Assembly (NCBI GenBank): GCA_016744725.1
Contig: JADGDW010000065.1
Span: forward strand, 1-22,338
DNA length: 22,338 nt
Source of the DNA: Candidatus Albibeggiatoa sp. nov. BB20
Lineage (GTDB): Bacteria; Pseudomonadota; Gammaproteobacteria; Beggiatoales; Beggiatoaceae
Reading direction: 5' to 3'
This document shows, one piece after another, positions 1 through 8,469 of the stretch. The stretch's first letter is position 1; each line of letters starts with the position of its first letter. The notes beneath the pieces were generated by a model, which ran no database searches, had not been told where the DNA came from, and saw only the letters and a program-made list of their open reading frames with translations. A program made the position numbers and the translations under genes.

Positions 1-97
1 ACATAAAACCATACAAAATACGCTGGAGTTGATCTCGAAAAAAAAATAATTTTGCAATATTGATAATGATATATAATTTCACCCGCTGTTTCTTATA

Positions 98-124
98 TTA
101 ACAATCACTTATTTTTGTTATACT
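98..124 (+). promoter_or_regulatory. Candidate sigma70 promoter of the secreted beta-sandwich gene
   Basis: TTAACA at 98-103 matches five of six -35 bases. TATACT at 119-124 matches five of six -10 bases and is preceded by TG at 116-117, giving an extended -10. The spacer is 15 bp, which is short but tolerated with an extended -10. It would start transcription near 131 and leave a leader of about 70 nt. This is seen by eye only. Confidence 0.35.
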
Positions 125-201
125 CCTTTCCGTTCATTAGCTAGATAAATAAGTTGCTGATGTTTTAATGTTGTGTTGTTTAATTATAAAGAGGAATTAC
201 T

Positions 202-1626
202 ATGAAAAAAAGCACATACTTTCGACAAGGTTGCCTGGCTTTGGTTGGTACGTGTTGCATGATAACAAGTGCTTTTGCTGCACCTATATCCGTGCCTTTT
301 GATTCTGATAGTTGGGAATTTACTGCTGACTCAGAATATAGCTTAGAAGATTTCACTGATACCAAAGGCGTAACTTACCCTGCAATTAAAATGGTAAAAG
401 CATTGGGGTTTGTTAAAGACGCTGACTTTACCCATGGGACAATTGAATTTGATGTCTTATTTAGCTTGGAGGCATCAAGTTCTAAACGGGATGAGCAGGG
501 CTTAGTTTGGCGGGCACAAGATCAACAGAATTATGAATTAATGCACTTTAGAGATTATGAATTTGGGACACCTTATGGTCTGCACTATATGCCAGTCAAT
601 GACTCAGCACATCCTTTACAATTTTACTATGGTCCAGGTCATAACCCAACCTCAATAGAAAAACCACTGGGTGAATGGATACATGTTAAAGCTGTGGTAT
701 CAGGCACAGAAGGGGAAATTTTTGTAGGTGATATGGAAAACCCTGCTTTGTTTATTAATGACATGAAACAAGGTGTCAATACAGGTACTGTCGGGATATT
801 TGGTGGTTATAACATTCCTGAAGCGGTACGTATCCCAACTTATGCAGCAAACTTTAGCTATGAAAGCATGGATACGCCACCCACGTTAGTCAGAGGTGAT
901 GCTGTCCAAGAAGTTGCTTATGTTAATGATCCTAATATGGTAACAGAATGGATGGTTTCTGATGTATTCTCAGCCAAAGAGTTGGATGATAGATTGGCAT
1001 TGACTGCCAACGATCAACAAGCTCGCACTTGGGATAAATTATCTACTGATAATATTGGTGTAGCCTTCTTTTCTAAAATTCGTTTATTAGACAGAGCGAA
1101 TCGTATCAATGATACTGCGTTTGCACGGGTCACGATTCAATCAAATAGTGCTCAAACAAAGAAATTGATGTTTGGCTTTAGTGATAGTGCAAAAGTCTAT
1201 TTAAATGGCCAGTTACTTTTTTCAGGTGATGATGCGTTTAGAAGCCGAGATTACCGTTTTATAGGTACAGTGGGTTTCTTTGATAATTTATATTTACCAT
1301 TGAAAGCAGGTAATAACGAATTATGGTTTGCCGTGTCTGATACCTTAGCTGGCTGGGGCGTAAGAGCCAAATTTGCTGATATGGAAGGCATTACCGTTAT
1401 CGCAACAGATGAGCCAAACAGCTTTGACACAACAACAGAAGATGATCTTCGTCAAAATACCTGTCTCACTTCTTACAATGCAGGTGTGTTAACCATTCCT
1501 TGTATTTCATTCCCAGTTGTTAATAATACAGGAGAAACTGAGGTTAATATTTATTCAATTGATTTGATTCAAGATGATCCAGCATTCTTATTTGGTGTTG
1601 ATTTAGATAGCATCGTACCACGCTAA
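202..1626 (+). CDS. Exported protein with concanavalin-like and jelly-roll-like domains
   Basis: This 474-residue protein has no recognised specific function. A Sec signal peptide covers about residues 1-26: a lysine pair, a hydrophobic core and a cut after AFA. Residues 28-225 read as a concanavalin/LamG-like beta-sandwich of the kind found in DUF1080-type proteins, with GLVWRAQD and a GTVGIFGGY end strand. Residues 230-395 look like a galactose-binding-like jelly roll, with KVYLNGQLLFSGDD and GNNELWFAVSD. A short C-terminal module contains two cysteines (421 and 434, in TIPCISF) that could form a disulfide. The ATG is supported by GAGGA at 191-195, 6 nt upstream. It stands alone, with a hairpin behind it and rbfA 218 nt downstream. 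Binding of an extracellular glycan is an inference from fold type only. Confidence 0.8.
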   Translation: MKKSTYFRQGCLALVGTCCMITSAFAAPISVPFDSDSWEFTADSEYSLEDFTDTKGVTYPAIKMVKALGFVKDADFTHGTIEFDVLFSLEASSSKRDEQGLVWRAQDQQNYELMHFRDYEFGTPYGLHYMPVNDSAHPLQFYYGPGHNPTSIEKPLGEWIHVKAVVSGTEGEIFVGDMENPALFINDMKQGVNTGTVGIFGGYNIPEAVRIPTYAANFSYESMDTPPTLVRGDAVQEVAYVNDPNMVTEWMVSDVFSAKELDDRLALTANDQQARTWDKLSTDNIGVAFFSKIRLLDRANRINDTAFARVTIQSNSAQTKKLMFGFSDSAKVYLNGQLLFSGDDAFRSRDYRFIGTVGFFDNLYLPLKAGNNELWFAVSDTLAGWGVRAKFADMEGITVIATDEPNSFDTTTEDDLRQNTCLTSYNAGVLTIPCISFPVVNNTGETEVNIYSIDLIQDDPAFLFGVDLDSIVPR

Positions 1627-1645
1627 ATTATCGCATTGCCTCCTT

Positions 1646-1671
1646 GTGTTCCCGCATTCTTGTGGGAATGC
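1646..1671 (+). terminator. Hairpin after the secreted protein gene
   Basis: GTGTTCCCGC at 1646-1655 pairs with GTGGGAATGC at 1662-1671 around a 6-nt loop. The stem has 10 pairs, three of them G-U. It begins 19 nt after the stop codon. No T tract follows, so it is a weak intrinsic terminator at best and may only protect the 3' end. Confidence 0.35.
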
Positions 1672-1774
1672 AACCACCTATCAGAATGAAAGACTGAAGA
1701 AGTCATCAAGGTCTTATTTTACAAAATTTTTCCCAACTCTAAAATTAACTATTACTACTTTAGCAATACAATAT

Positions 1775-1802
1775 TTCCCAAGACTCGTTTTTTCTTTATA
1801 AT
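1775..1802 (+). promoter_or_regulatory. Candidate promoter of rbfA-truB
   Basis: A perfect TATAAT box lies at 1797-1802. TTCCCA at 1775-1780 is a 4/6 -35 match with 16-bp spacing. The box is 42 nt before the rbfA ATG. A private promoter makes sense because the usual upstream gene infB is absent here. Confidence 0.45.
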
Positions 1803-1844
1803 GCATGTTGATTGAACACCCTCATATAAGAAATATCCCCAAAC

Positions 1845-2225
1845 ATGCCTAAAGAATTTAAACGTAATACTCGCATCAATGGCCTAGTTCAAAAAGAACT
1901 CTCTGACATTATTCAACGCGAACTTGAAACCAAGCAACTTGGTATGCTGACCATTTCAGAGGTTAACACTTCTCCAGACTTAAAAAATGCCATGGTTTAT
2001 TTCACCTGTTTTGGTGGTGAATTAGATGAGCAAAATACACTAAAATATCTTACCCAGAAAGCCAGTATGTTGCGTCACCATTTATCCCAACGCATTAATA
2101 ATATTCGCACTGTGCCACGTCTGCAATTTAAATACGATGCCAGTGTTGTGGAAGGCAGCCGCTTAAGTGCTCTAATTGATTCAGTCGTGCCAAAAGAGGA
2201 TGAGGACAATGGCGAAAAGGCGTAA
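1845..2225 (+). CDS. rbfA: 30S ribosome-binding factor RbfA
   Basis: RbfA is a small KH-fold protein that binds immature 30S subunits and helps mature the 5' region of 16S rRNA; it is needed in the cold. The 126-residue length is typical. The sequence carries the family's opening (R-I-N-G-L-V-Q-K-E-L), the central ISEVNTSPDLKNAMVYFT strand-helix unit and the end segment RTVPRLQFKYDAS. The ATG has no clear Shine-Dalgarno; the nearest purines are AAGAAA about 10 nt upstream. The 3' end overlaps truB by 17 nt in another frame, so the two are cotranscribed. In most gammaproteobacteria the gene follows nusA-infB, but here it follows an unrelated exported protein. Confidence 0.95.
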   Translation: MPKEFKRNTRINGLVQKELSDIIQRELETKQLGMLTISEVNTSPDLKNAMVYFTCFGGELDEQNTLKYLTQKASMLRHHLSQRINNIRTVPRLQFKYDASVVEGSRLSALIDSVVPKEDEDNGEKA

Positions 2226-3117
2226 AGGTCGCAACGTCCATGGTATTTTATTGCTTAATAAACCAACAGGCCTGACTTCTAATGAAATCTTGCAGAAAGT
2301 AAAGGGTTTATACAATGCCAATAAAGCAGGACATACAGGCAGCTTAGATCCTTTGGCAACAGGTTTATTGCCATTGTGCTTGGGTGAAGCCACAAAAATC
2401 TCTCATTTCTTGCTCGATGCGGATAAACATTACATTGCTGAATGTCATTTAGGCGCGACCACGACGACCGCTGATAGTGAAGGCGATATATTGCAAGAGC
2501 GGCCCATTGATGGGATTGACGCTGCACAAATCGAACAAGTGATACAACAATTTATCGGTGAGCAAATGCAAATGCCGCCGATGTATTCCGCATTGAAGCA
2601 TCAAGGACAACCGCTATATAAATTGGCACGTAAAGGTCAGACCGTAGAACGTGAAGCCCGCCCGATTACTATTTTTGACATCAGTATTATCGACATCAGT
2701 TTGCCAAAAATCAGCATTCATGTGCATTGTTCAAAAGGGACGTATATTCGCACTTTAGCCGAGGATATTGGTGAAGCATTGGGCTGTGGAGCGCATATCA
2801 GTGCTTTGCATCGCAGTGAAGTAGGGCATTATAAAGACATGCTCGATTTTGAAACTTTGCAGGAAACCGCAACTCAGGGTTTTGAAGCTTTGGACGCATT
2901 GTTAATTCCAATTGATTCCGCCTTACCACATTTGCCTGCTTTATATTTATCTGAGGAACTCACTTTTTATATCCGCCAAGGTCAAGCGGTTCAAGTATCA
3001 CAAGCACCAACAGAAGGCTGGGTCAAACTGCTTACGGCTGAGCAGGAATTTATCGGCCTTGGTCAAATATTAGATGATGGACGTATTGCGCCCAAGCGTT
3101 TAATGAATTTAGCATAA
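2209..3117 (+). CDS. truB: tRNA pseudouridine-55 synthase TruB
   Basis: TruB converts U55 in the T loop of tRNAs to pseudouridine. The catalytic aspartate is D47 within GHTGSLDPLATG, and the KGTYIRTLAEDIG motif lies in the second half of the catalytic domain. The C-terminal region from about residue 245 is the TruB_C/PUA-like tail. The start at 2209 gives MAKRRKGRNVHG, which aligns with the family start and leaves 302 residues, close to the usual 300-315. An in-frame ATG at 2176 would add 11 unrelated residues and lies deep inside rbfA. GAGGA at 2196-2200 serves as Shine-Dalgarno. The usual neighbour rpsO is not downstream; a decayed IS607-type element is there instead. Confidence 0.97.
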   Translation: MAKRRKGRNVHGILLLNKPTGLTSNEILQKVKGLYNANKAGHTGSLDPLATGLLPLCLGEATKISHFLLDADKHYIAECHLGATTTTADSEGDILQERPIDGIDAAQIEQVIQQFIGEQMQMPPMYSALKHQGQPLYKLARKGQTVEREARPITIFDISIIDISLPKISIHVHCSKGTYIRTLAEDIGEALGCGAHISALHRSEVGHYKDMLDFETLQETATQGFEALDALLIPIDSALPHLPALYLSEELTFYIRQGQAVQVSQAPTEGWVKLLTAEQEFIGLGQILDDGRIAPKRLMNLA

Positions 3118-3284
3118 ACTATTCACCTCTTTTTTAATATGAGAGCATTGGATATGCGTAGATTAAAATATTGGAGTATGGGATTAGGGGGAGTGGCTTA
3201 TTAATATTGTATGGCCTTTGGGGTAATAACAGCAACTTAAAATCTATTCTAATCTTTACTATTATGTACTAATATTAAAAACTT

Positions 3285-3477
3285 GTGGAAATAGGTGAAG
3301 CTGCAAAGATACATAGAAATTGTCATCATTCACCAAGGTGAACAGCCAAATTTTGAAGAAGAGCTAGCCCAAGATGTATTGGAAATCATAAGCATATTTT
3401 CTGCTCACCTATATGGTAGTTGCAGCCATAAAAACAAGAAGCTAATGGACGCTTTAAATGATATTGTTAGCACATAA
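3285..3477 (+). pseudogene. Collapsed IS607-type serine recombinase tnpA relic
   Basis: In one frame, GTG at 3285 opens a segment reading EIGEAAKIH, the MerR-like start typical of IS607 TnpA (IGEAAKLLGVS). In the next frame, from about 3316, the sequence reads EIVIIHQGEQ, then EELAQDVLEIISIFSAHLYG. That matches the C-terminal end of the same family (GIEIVVINQ, then QELVQDL, IIH.FSSRLYG). The roughly 130 residues between them, including the catalytic serine region, are missing, and the frames do not join. The 60-codon open frame starting with GTG at 3295 is therefore a by-product of an internal deletion. The relic is non-functional. Family assignment rests on remembered motifs. Confidence 0.75.
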
Positions 3478-3480
3478 ATA

Positions 3481-3810
3481 AAAATGCGCCAAAAACTGCG
3501 TTTTGATGGAATAGCCAAACAAGTCATCATCAAGTAAAAAAGCAGGGAAATACTTTGCTTCTATTTTAGTTGAGACGCAAGAATACAATCCCAAAGATGT
3601 CGACCGTCAACCCAGTGTTGGCGTGGATTTTGGGATTGAAAATCCTTGCCACCCTGAGTACGGGAGAGGTTTTTCCTGCTAACCAGAAATTGAAATCAAG
3701 TCTCAATAAACTCAAGTTTGTGTCGATTTTTAGTAACGGATAATAGGAGATAGTAATCACAATATTTCTCGCTCCAAACGACGGCTTAAATACCCCATCC
3801 AAATATCTAT
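3481..3810 (+). pseudogene. Decayed TnpB (RuvC-like RNA-guided nuclease family) relic
   Basis: Three frames must be joined. First, 3484 onward reads MRQKLRFDGIAKQVIIK, the region before the RuvC domain. Next, around 3529-3655, KAGKYFASILVETQEY leads into SVGVDFGIEN, the RuvC-I motif with its catalytic aspartate. After one further base shift, LATLSTGEVFPANQKLK continues to NKLK. A final shift gives NISRSKRRLK near 3760-3800, where families read RSKAKRRLAKLH. The first half of tnpB is gone, and so is everything after the RuvC-I/bridge region. It directly follows the tnpA relic in the gene order of IS607 elements. At least three frame breaks and one stop make it dead. No intact copy and no omega-RNA end can be recognised. 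Confidence 0.8.
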
Positions 3811-3973
3811 AATTTATTTATTTTTTATCATATAAATTTTGCACGCATTCAAAACTTGTCAGGCTTATACAATATAATTCAAGGAAAGTTATAAACATTC
3901 AACCTGTTTTACGAAAAATACGTTGTGCTTTTAAATGATAAAAATTAAACAATACAATATATATCGTATCCGT

Positions 3974-3979
3974 TATAAT
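3974..3979 (+). promoter_or_regulatory. Candidate -10 box for the CHASE2-lipoprotein-M48 cassette
   Basis: A perfect TATAAT lies at 3974-3979, 38 nt before the ATG at 4018, in a very AT-rich spacer (3811-4017). The best -35 at 17-bp spacing is AATACA at 3951-3956, which is poor. The rest of the spacer shows no other feature. Such boxes occur by chance in AT-rich DNA. Confidence 0.3.
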
Positions 3980-4017
3980 AAAAATCATATTAAAATTCAC
4001 GAAACAAAAATTGAAAT

Positions 4018-5401
4018 ATGTGGAAAATAAATACTAAAACATCCAAATTAATTAAGATGTTTTTTTCGTTTAGAGCCATCTTTTATATTGCGATGTACGT
4101 ATTATTCATCTGGGCAACCTCTAGTATTGCTCCATATAGGTGTTGGAAATTTAACGGCTCGCTATTCTCAAGATATATTTAATGTTGCTTTTGGCTCATA
4201 TTCATGGGTGTATAACAATGCGGGACAAAAACAAGTCAGTGTAGTTTTACTCGGTGACGATGCATTAAGCGAAATGGGCGAGGAATGGCCTGCAACCTAT
4301 AAATTTCACGCCAGAATTCTCGATTTTATTCGAGCCAGAAAACCAAAAGCCGTGATGATTGATTTCTTATTTTTAGGTCACTGTTTAGATTCCACAGCTA
4401 AGGAATTAGTTCGGATTCTGAAAAAATACAAAAGAGATCAAATTCCTGTTTACCTCGCAGTTAGCCAACCAAACGACTTAGAAAGTATTTCCCGCGCCTT
4501 CCAAATCAAACAAAATGTTGATATAGCAGACTATGTGATTCCCGTTTCAGTGGTTAAAAAAACTGATGCTACTGACTTTGTTGATCGACAATATCCATTA
4601 AAAGGCATGTTTGCTAAAGAAAGTGAGCAAGAAATTAACAGTGCTGCCTATCAAATCTATCAGGACTTTGAGTTGCAAAGCCAAGATATTTATACACAAA
4701 ACATTGAATTATTTTGGGGAGTTGGGCAAGACCCGATTAATTCCAAGTGGATGGGCAGTGATTGCCAAGATACTTGGTATAACAATTTTCAACGGGTTTT
4801 ATATGCTGGCTTAGAAAAACTAGATTACAAGTGTATTTATACACGTAGTTTATCCGCTCTTGATTTGCTCACTTTTGGGGTGTCAAACGATGATATACAG
4901 GCTGTTTTAAATGATAAGTTTGTATTTTATGGCGGCAATATTCTAGGTTCTGGGGATATTGCAACAACCTCTTTACATACGATGCTACCGGGAATTTATT
5001 ACCATGCAATGGCTTTAGATAACTTACTCACTTTAGGCGAGCACTATAAAAGACGTAGTTTAGCACCTGAACAGTATTATCTTTATAACACATTTTTAAT
5101 TCTGATGTTTTTTTCACTGGCTACGTTTAGTTACTATATTCGATTGCAATATGATGAATGTATTTATAACCAGTTAAGAACAAGACTAAATCAAAATCAT
5201 CAATGGCTTTATTACTATAGCTTACATTTCCTAGTTTCTTTCCTTATTATTATTTCATTTTCAATTGTTAGCTTTTACTTTTTTAATTTAGCTGTAGCAA
5301 ACTGGCTTGGCCACACCAGTCTTATCGCAACAGGCTTATCAGATAAAGTTGTGACGCACGCTGTCTCAATAACAAAAACCATACAAGAGTGGGCAGATTA
5401 A
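4018..5401 (+). CDS. Stand-alone CHASE2 membrane protein, apparently frameshifted
   Basis: CHASE2 is an extracytoplasmic sensor domain normally fused to adenylate cyclases, kinases or diguanylate cyclases; here no effector domain follows. The frame opening at ATG 4018 encodes a basic N-terminus and a membrane helix (about residues 14-36) but stops at 4180. The following frame carries the sensor core: VSVVLLGDDALSEMG, EEWPATYKFHARIL, KPKAVMIDFLFLG, and near the end GDIATTSLHTMLPGIYYHAM. Two or three membrane helices close the protein (nt about 5090-5310). The frames join naturally if one base is skipped near 4132-4136, giving WATSSIAP then IGVGNLTARYSQD. The second frame's own first start is a TTG at 4088 that would lack the membrane anchor. 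Shine-Dalgarno is weak. The lipoprotein gene follows 41 nt downstream. Confidence 0.75.
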
Positions 5402-5442
5402 AAAGTTATCCATCTTAAACACTAACCCCAAAGGTAAATACG

Positions 5443-5940
5443 ATGAAATTACTGAAAATAGCTGTTCTGACAACATTGGCTTTAAGCTCCATCGGCTGTC
5501 AGACCATACCGCAGAATAATCTGAGAGCAGAATCACACCGTTCTGTGGGCACACCAATCGGACGTGGCTTTGGTTCATCGTATGAAACAAATATTGTTAA
5601 ACCTTCAGAGATTGGTAAGAGCGGATCAGCTAGCATTATTGGCTTTGTGACAGGAGAAGTTGATTTATTTGATGATCCTAAAGGTGATTATGTAAAAACT
5701 GTGACCGAAAATGAGGTGTCTTTCCCAATGGAAATCATGGCGATTGCCTCAAACGGCCGATTACAAATCAATGTTGATAAAGACAATTACTGGACTGACT
5801 TTGGTTTCGTCAAAACGGATAGCAAAAAAACCACAGCATCTATTAGCTGTTTTTTACAGAAAGGCCGAAAATCAGTGACAACTCTTGCTGCGGTCATACC
5901 CACAGCCAGCACTAGAGGCTTTGGTGACGATTGCGAATAG
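5443..5940 (+). CDS. Small outer-membrane lipoprotein of unknown function
   Basis: This 165-residue protein starts with a lipoprotein signal: MKLLK, a hydrophobic stretch and LSSIGC, with the lipidated cysteine at residue 19. Glutamine at +2 predicts sorting to the outer membrane. The -3 serine makes the lipobox slightly atypical. Residues about 60-125 (SIIGFVTGEVDLFDDP to YWTDFGFVKTD) resemble a short bacterial SH3-like barrel, but this is weak. Two further cysteines near the C-terminus (ISCF and DDCE) could form a disulfide. AAGG at 5431-5434 precedes the ATG. It sits between the CHASE2 gene and the M48 protease lipoprotein (12 nt downstream), so it is probably in the same operon. No specific function can be assigned. 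Confidence 0.75.
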   Translation: MKLLKIAVLTTLALSSIGCQTIPQNNLRAESHRSVGTPIGRGFGSSYETNIVKPSEIGKSGSASIIGFVTGEVDLFDDPKGDYVKTVTENEVSFPMEIMAIASNGRLQINVDKDNYWTDFGFVKTDSKKTTASISCFLQKGRKSVTTLAAVIPTASTRGFGDDCE

Positions 5941-5952
5941 GGATCAATACAA

Positions 5953-7465
5953 ATGTCTAAACAAATTCTAGCGGTTTTATTTTTATTTATTCTATCAGGC
6001 TGTCAGACAGTAACGACAGTTAAAGATAATATTAGGCTCTTTAGGTATAAACAGGCAAGCAGATATCGATCAAGCTATTGTTGATGTACCAAAAAGTTAT
6101 AAACCGACAACAGACATTGAAAAGTCTGATGAGCTGACGAAAGCATCATTGATAAATAGTGCTTATGGATTTATTGATGCGCCTGATTTGGAAGATTACT
6201 TAAATGGCATTATTACTAAACTGGAACAGCATTTACCTGTGCCTGCAAAAGCAAGCGTGCATGTAGAAGCCTCCTCTTCATTTAATGCTTATGCAATGCC
6301 TGCTGGTAATATTATTCTAAGTCATGGTCTGATTACTCAGATTCAAAATGAAGATCAAATAGCTGCCATTTTAGCCCATGAATTATCACATGTTGTATTA
6401 AAACACTTCCAATCTGATGCTTTTTTGAAAAGCCAGAATCTTGCGATTTCACTTAAGGATAAATACAGCTCAGCTAAAACAGCTTATTATGCTTTTAACA
6501 ATGAACGGCCTGCAACCCAACAAGAATATCAAAAAGACCAATTAGAAGATATGGGTACTTTCTTGAAATTATCTGAAGTTGTATTGTTTCCAACATGGAC
6601 AAGACACCAAGAAAAAGCCGCTGATAGATTAGCAATTCAATTACTGCAAAAAACAGGATATAACTGGTTGCAATTGGTTGATGTATTGAAAAATTTACCT
6701 GATTGGCAGAGTACAACGAGTGCGGAAAATTCAGAGCATTTAGTATCCAGTTTAGAAAAGAAAAGTGCGCGTTTATTAGGCAACAAAACCAGTCGAACCA
6801 ACTTAGTTGGCCAAGCATTCGATCAGTTTGGTTCTAAGATCAGTGGGTTTGTACAAAGCAAGAGTACGACGCATCCAACCAAATCTGAAAGAGCTAAAGA
6901 AATTCAACAATATTTACGAGAAAGCAACATTATTTCTACGATTCCACCTGCTATCAACACGGCAAGCTGGAAGGCAATGGAGCAAAAGCCAAGCATCAAA
7001 ATATTGTTTGATAATTATGCGTTTGCAGATAAGGCGCGTCATGCTTTCTTGGAGAAAAATCTGGTACAAGCTGAACGTTTTGCCGCCAATGCAGTAAAAC
7101 GCCCGACACAAAACCATCCTTATCCACGACTCATTTTTTCTCAAATTCGAGAAGCACAGTATAAACCTAAATTGGCTTTGCAGAATATCGCGCAATACAC
7201 GCTTGATTATCCATATCAAACATTTCAACTGTATGAGCGAATGCATTCTCTTGAGCTAAAAAATAATAAACCTGAGGCTGCGGCAAGTGCTTTGGAAGGG
7301 GCTTATAATGATTTTGGTCAACCGATTGAATTATTACCCAGAATGATTGCATTAAGCACATCAAACAATGATCTAGATAAAGCTAAACACTATTGGCGTG
7401 AATGTGAACTCAATGCAAATAGTAATGTCAAAATTATTGAAGAGTGTAGAAAGGCTCTGAAATAA
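5953..7465 (+). CDS. BepA-like M48 metalloprotease lipoprotein, apparently frameshifted
   Basis: The catalytic part is a zinc metallopeptidase of family M48. HELSH at nt 6377-6391 supplies two zinc-binding histidines and the general-base glutamate. EKAAD at nt 6611-6625 supplies the third ligand glutamate. The C-terminal 150 residues are helical and TPR-like, as in the periplasmic BepA/YfgC group that handles misfolded outer-membrane proteins. The frame with these domains has its first start at TTG 6149. ATG 5953, however, opens another frame encoding a lipoprotein signal with LSGC. Skipping one base around 6025-6034 joins it smoothly (VTTVKDNI, then LGSLGINRQADIDQAIV). The gene is therefore drawn from 5953. 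A BepA-like role is inferred from layout. Confidence 0.8.
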
Positions 7466-7941
7466 CAGCCACCTATTTTGGTATATTTTTAACTTCATAA
7501 TGGTTAAGTGGCATCAATGAATATTATGGTGTGACTTAACTATCTTGCATTAGCTTGCTACCAAGCCCAACTTATATTTTTTTATCTCTGAACCAGATAA
7601 AATTTAGGTGATAAAGTTGAGTACGTTGAAAAATTCCATATTATTTAACGAACAACATTAAGCATCCATTTAGCTTTGATCCAATACTCATTTTAAATCG
7701 TCTTATTCATCTATTAACCACAATCATCAGACAATTAATACCCCTTTTAGATTGATGTGTTATACAATATTTCCAACATACAGACTGCTATATGGCATTA
7801 CAAAACGATGAATGATGAAAATACCACTAGATTTAAAAAAATGTACCCCCAAATTCTGAATGTCAGCTAACGGATCGTAGTATAAGCAGCACTAAATAAA
7901 TTATTTTTAATAAGAAACAAACTAATCGAAAGGAGTTTAAA
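7466..7941. other. 476-bp intergenic region without a recognisable gene
   Basis: No frame on either strand gives a family-like protein. An inverted repeat, GTTAAGT at 7503-7509 and ACTTAAC at 7534-7540, has a 24-nt loop and could be a weak 3' hairpin for the M48 gene. TATAAG at 7881-7886 is a possible -10 for the downstream TerB-like gene without a convincing -35. A strong Shine-Dalgarno, AAAGGAG, ends the region at 7929-7935. Confidence 0.6.
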
Positions 7942-8442
7942 ATGGGCTTATTTGACATGTTTTCGGGTGACTCAAGTGCAGAAATGACACCTCATTTGGC
8001 ATTTGCAACCTCTCTAATTTATATGATGAGTGCTGATGGGCATATTGAAAATGAAGAAGTAGGTCAACTACTTTCAGTACTCGGTGGTGAAAACCAAGGT
8101 GGTGCGATTGGGGTCGGTGCAAATAACCGTAAGTTGCTAGAACGAGCATTAAAATATGCACAAAGCAATGCTCCAGAGCAATTCTTTACTGAAATTGTAC
8201 CCATCTTAAGTGATGCACAAAAAATGTGTATATTAACTAATATTTTAGATTCATCGTTATCTGATGGTTCTGCCGCTTCTCAAGAACAAGAATTATTTGC
8301 TCAGTTCTTAAAAGCTTTTTCTGTTTCTGAAGAGCGTTTTGCACCATTCTTTGAAGTGATTGCCCTAAAAAATGATCGTTCTGTATTCACTAACCCAGAT
8401 CATCCTCGAAATAGTGGTGAAGTAAAACTACAAACTAAATAG
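7942..8442 (+). CDS. TerB-like domain protein
   Basis: This 166-residue cytoplasmic protein has the mostly helical TerB (tellurite resistance B / DjlA N-terminal) pattern. SADGHIENEEVGQLLSVLGG at about residues 30-50 is the first acidic DG-x-I-x-x-E element. SSLSDGSAASQEQELFAQFL at about 110-130 is the second. TerB domains bind divalent metal through these acidic clusters; the role in most solitary members is unknown. The ATG has a strong AAAGGAG 6 nt upstream, suggesting good expression. There are no ter, PIM1 or VWA partner genes nearby, so tellurite resistance should not be assumed. No signal peptide or membrane segment is visible. Confidence 0.75.
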   Translation: MGLFDMFSGDSSAEMTPHLAFATSLIYMMSADGHIENEEVGQLLSVLGGENQGGAIGVGANNRKLLERALKYAQSNAPEQFFTEIVPILSDAQKMCILTNILDSSLSDGSAASQEQELFAQFLKAFSVSEERFAPFFEVIALKNDRSVFTNPDHPRNSGEVKLQTK

Positions 8443-8469
8443 TCATATAGACTCGTTTGAATCGATAGG

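Noticed and set aside
3295..3477. A genuine 60-residue small protein gene
   Set aside because: The frame is the C-terminus of an IS607 recombinase opened by a chance GTG after an internal deletion.
6495..6818. Antisense ORF of 107 codons inside the M48 gene
   Set aside because: It lies opposite a conserved coding region and has no ribosome binding site or motif; treated as a shadow.
7466..7941. tRNA or degraded insertion sequence in the long spacer
   Set aside because: No cloverleaf with a TTC arm and no transposase-like frame could be found on either strand.
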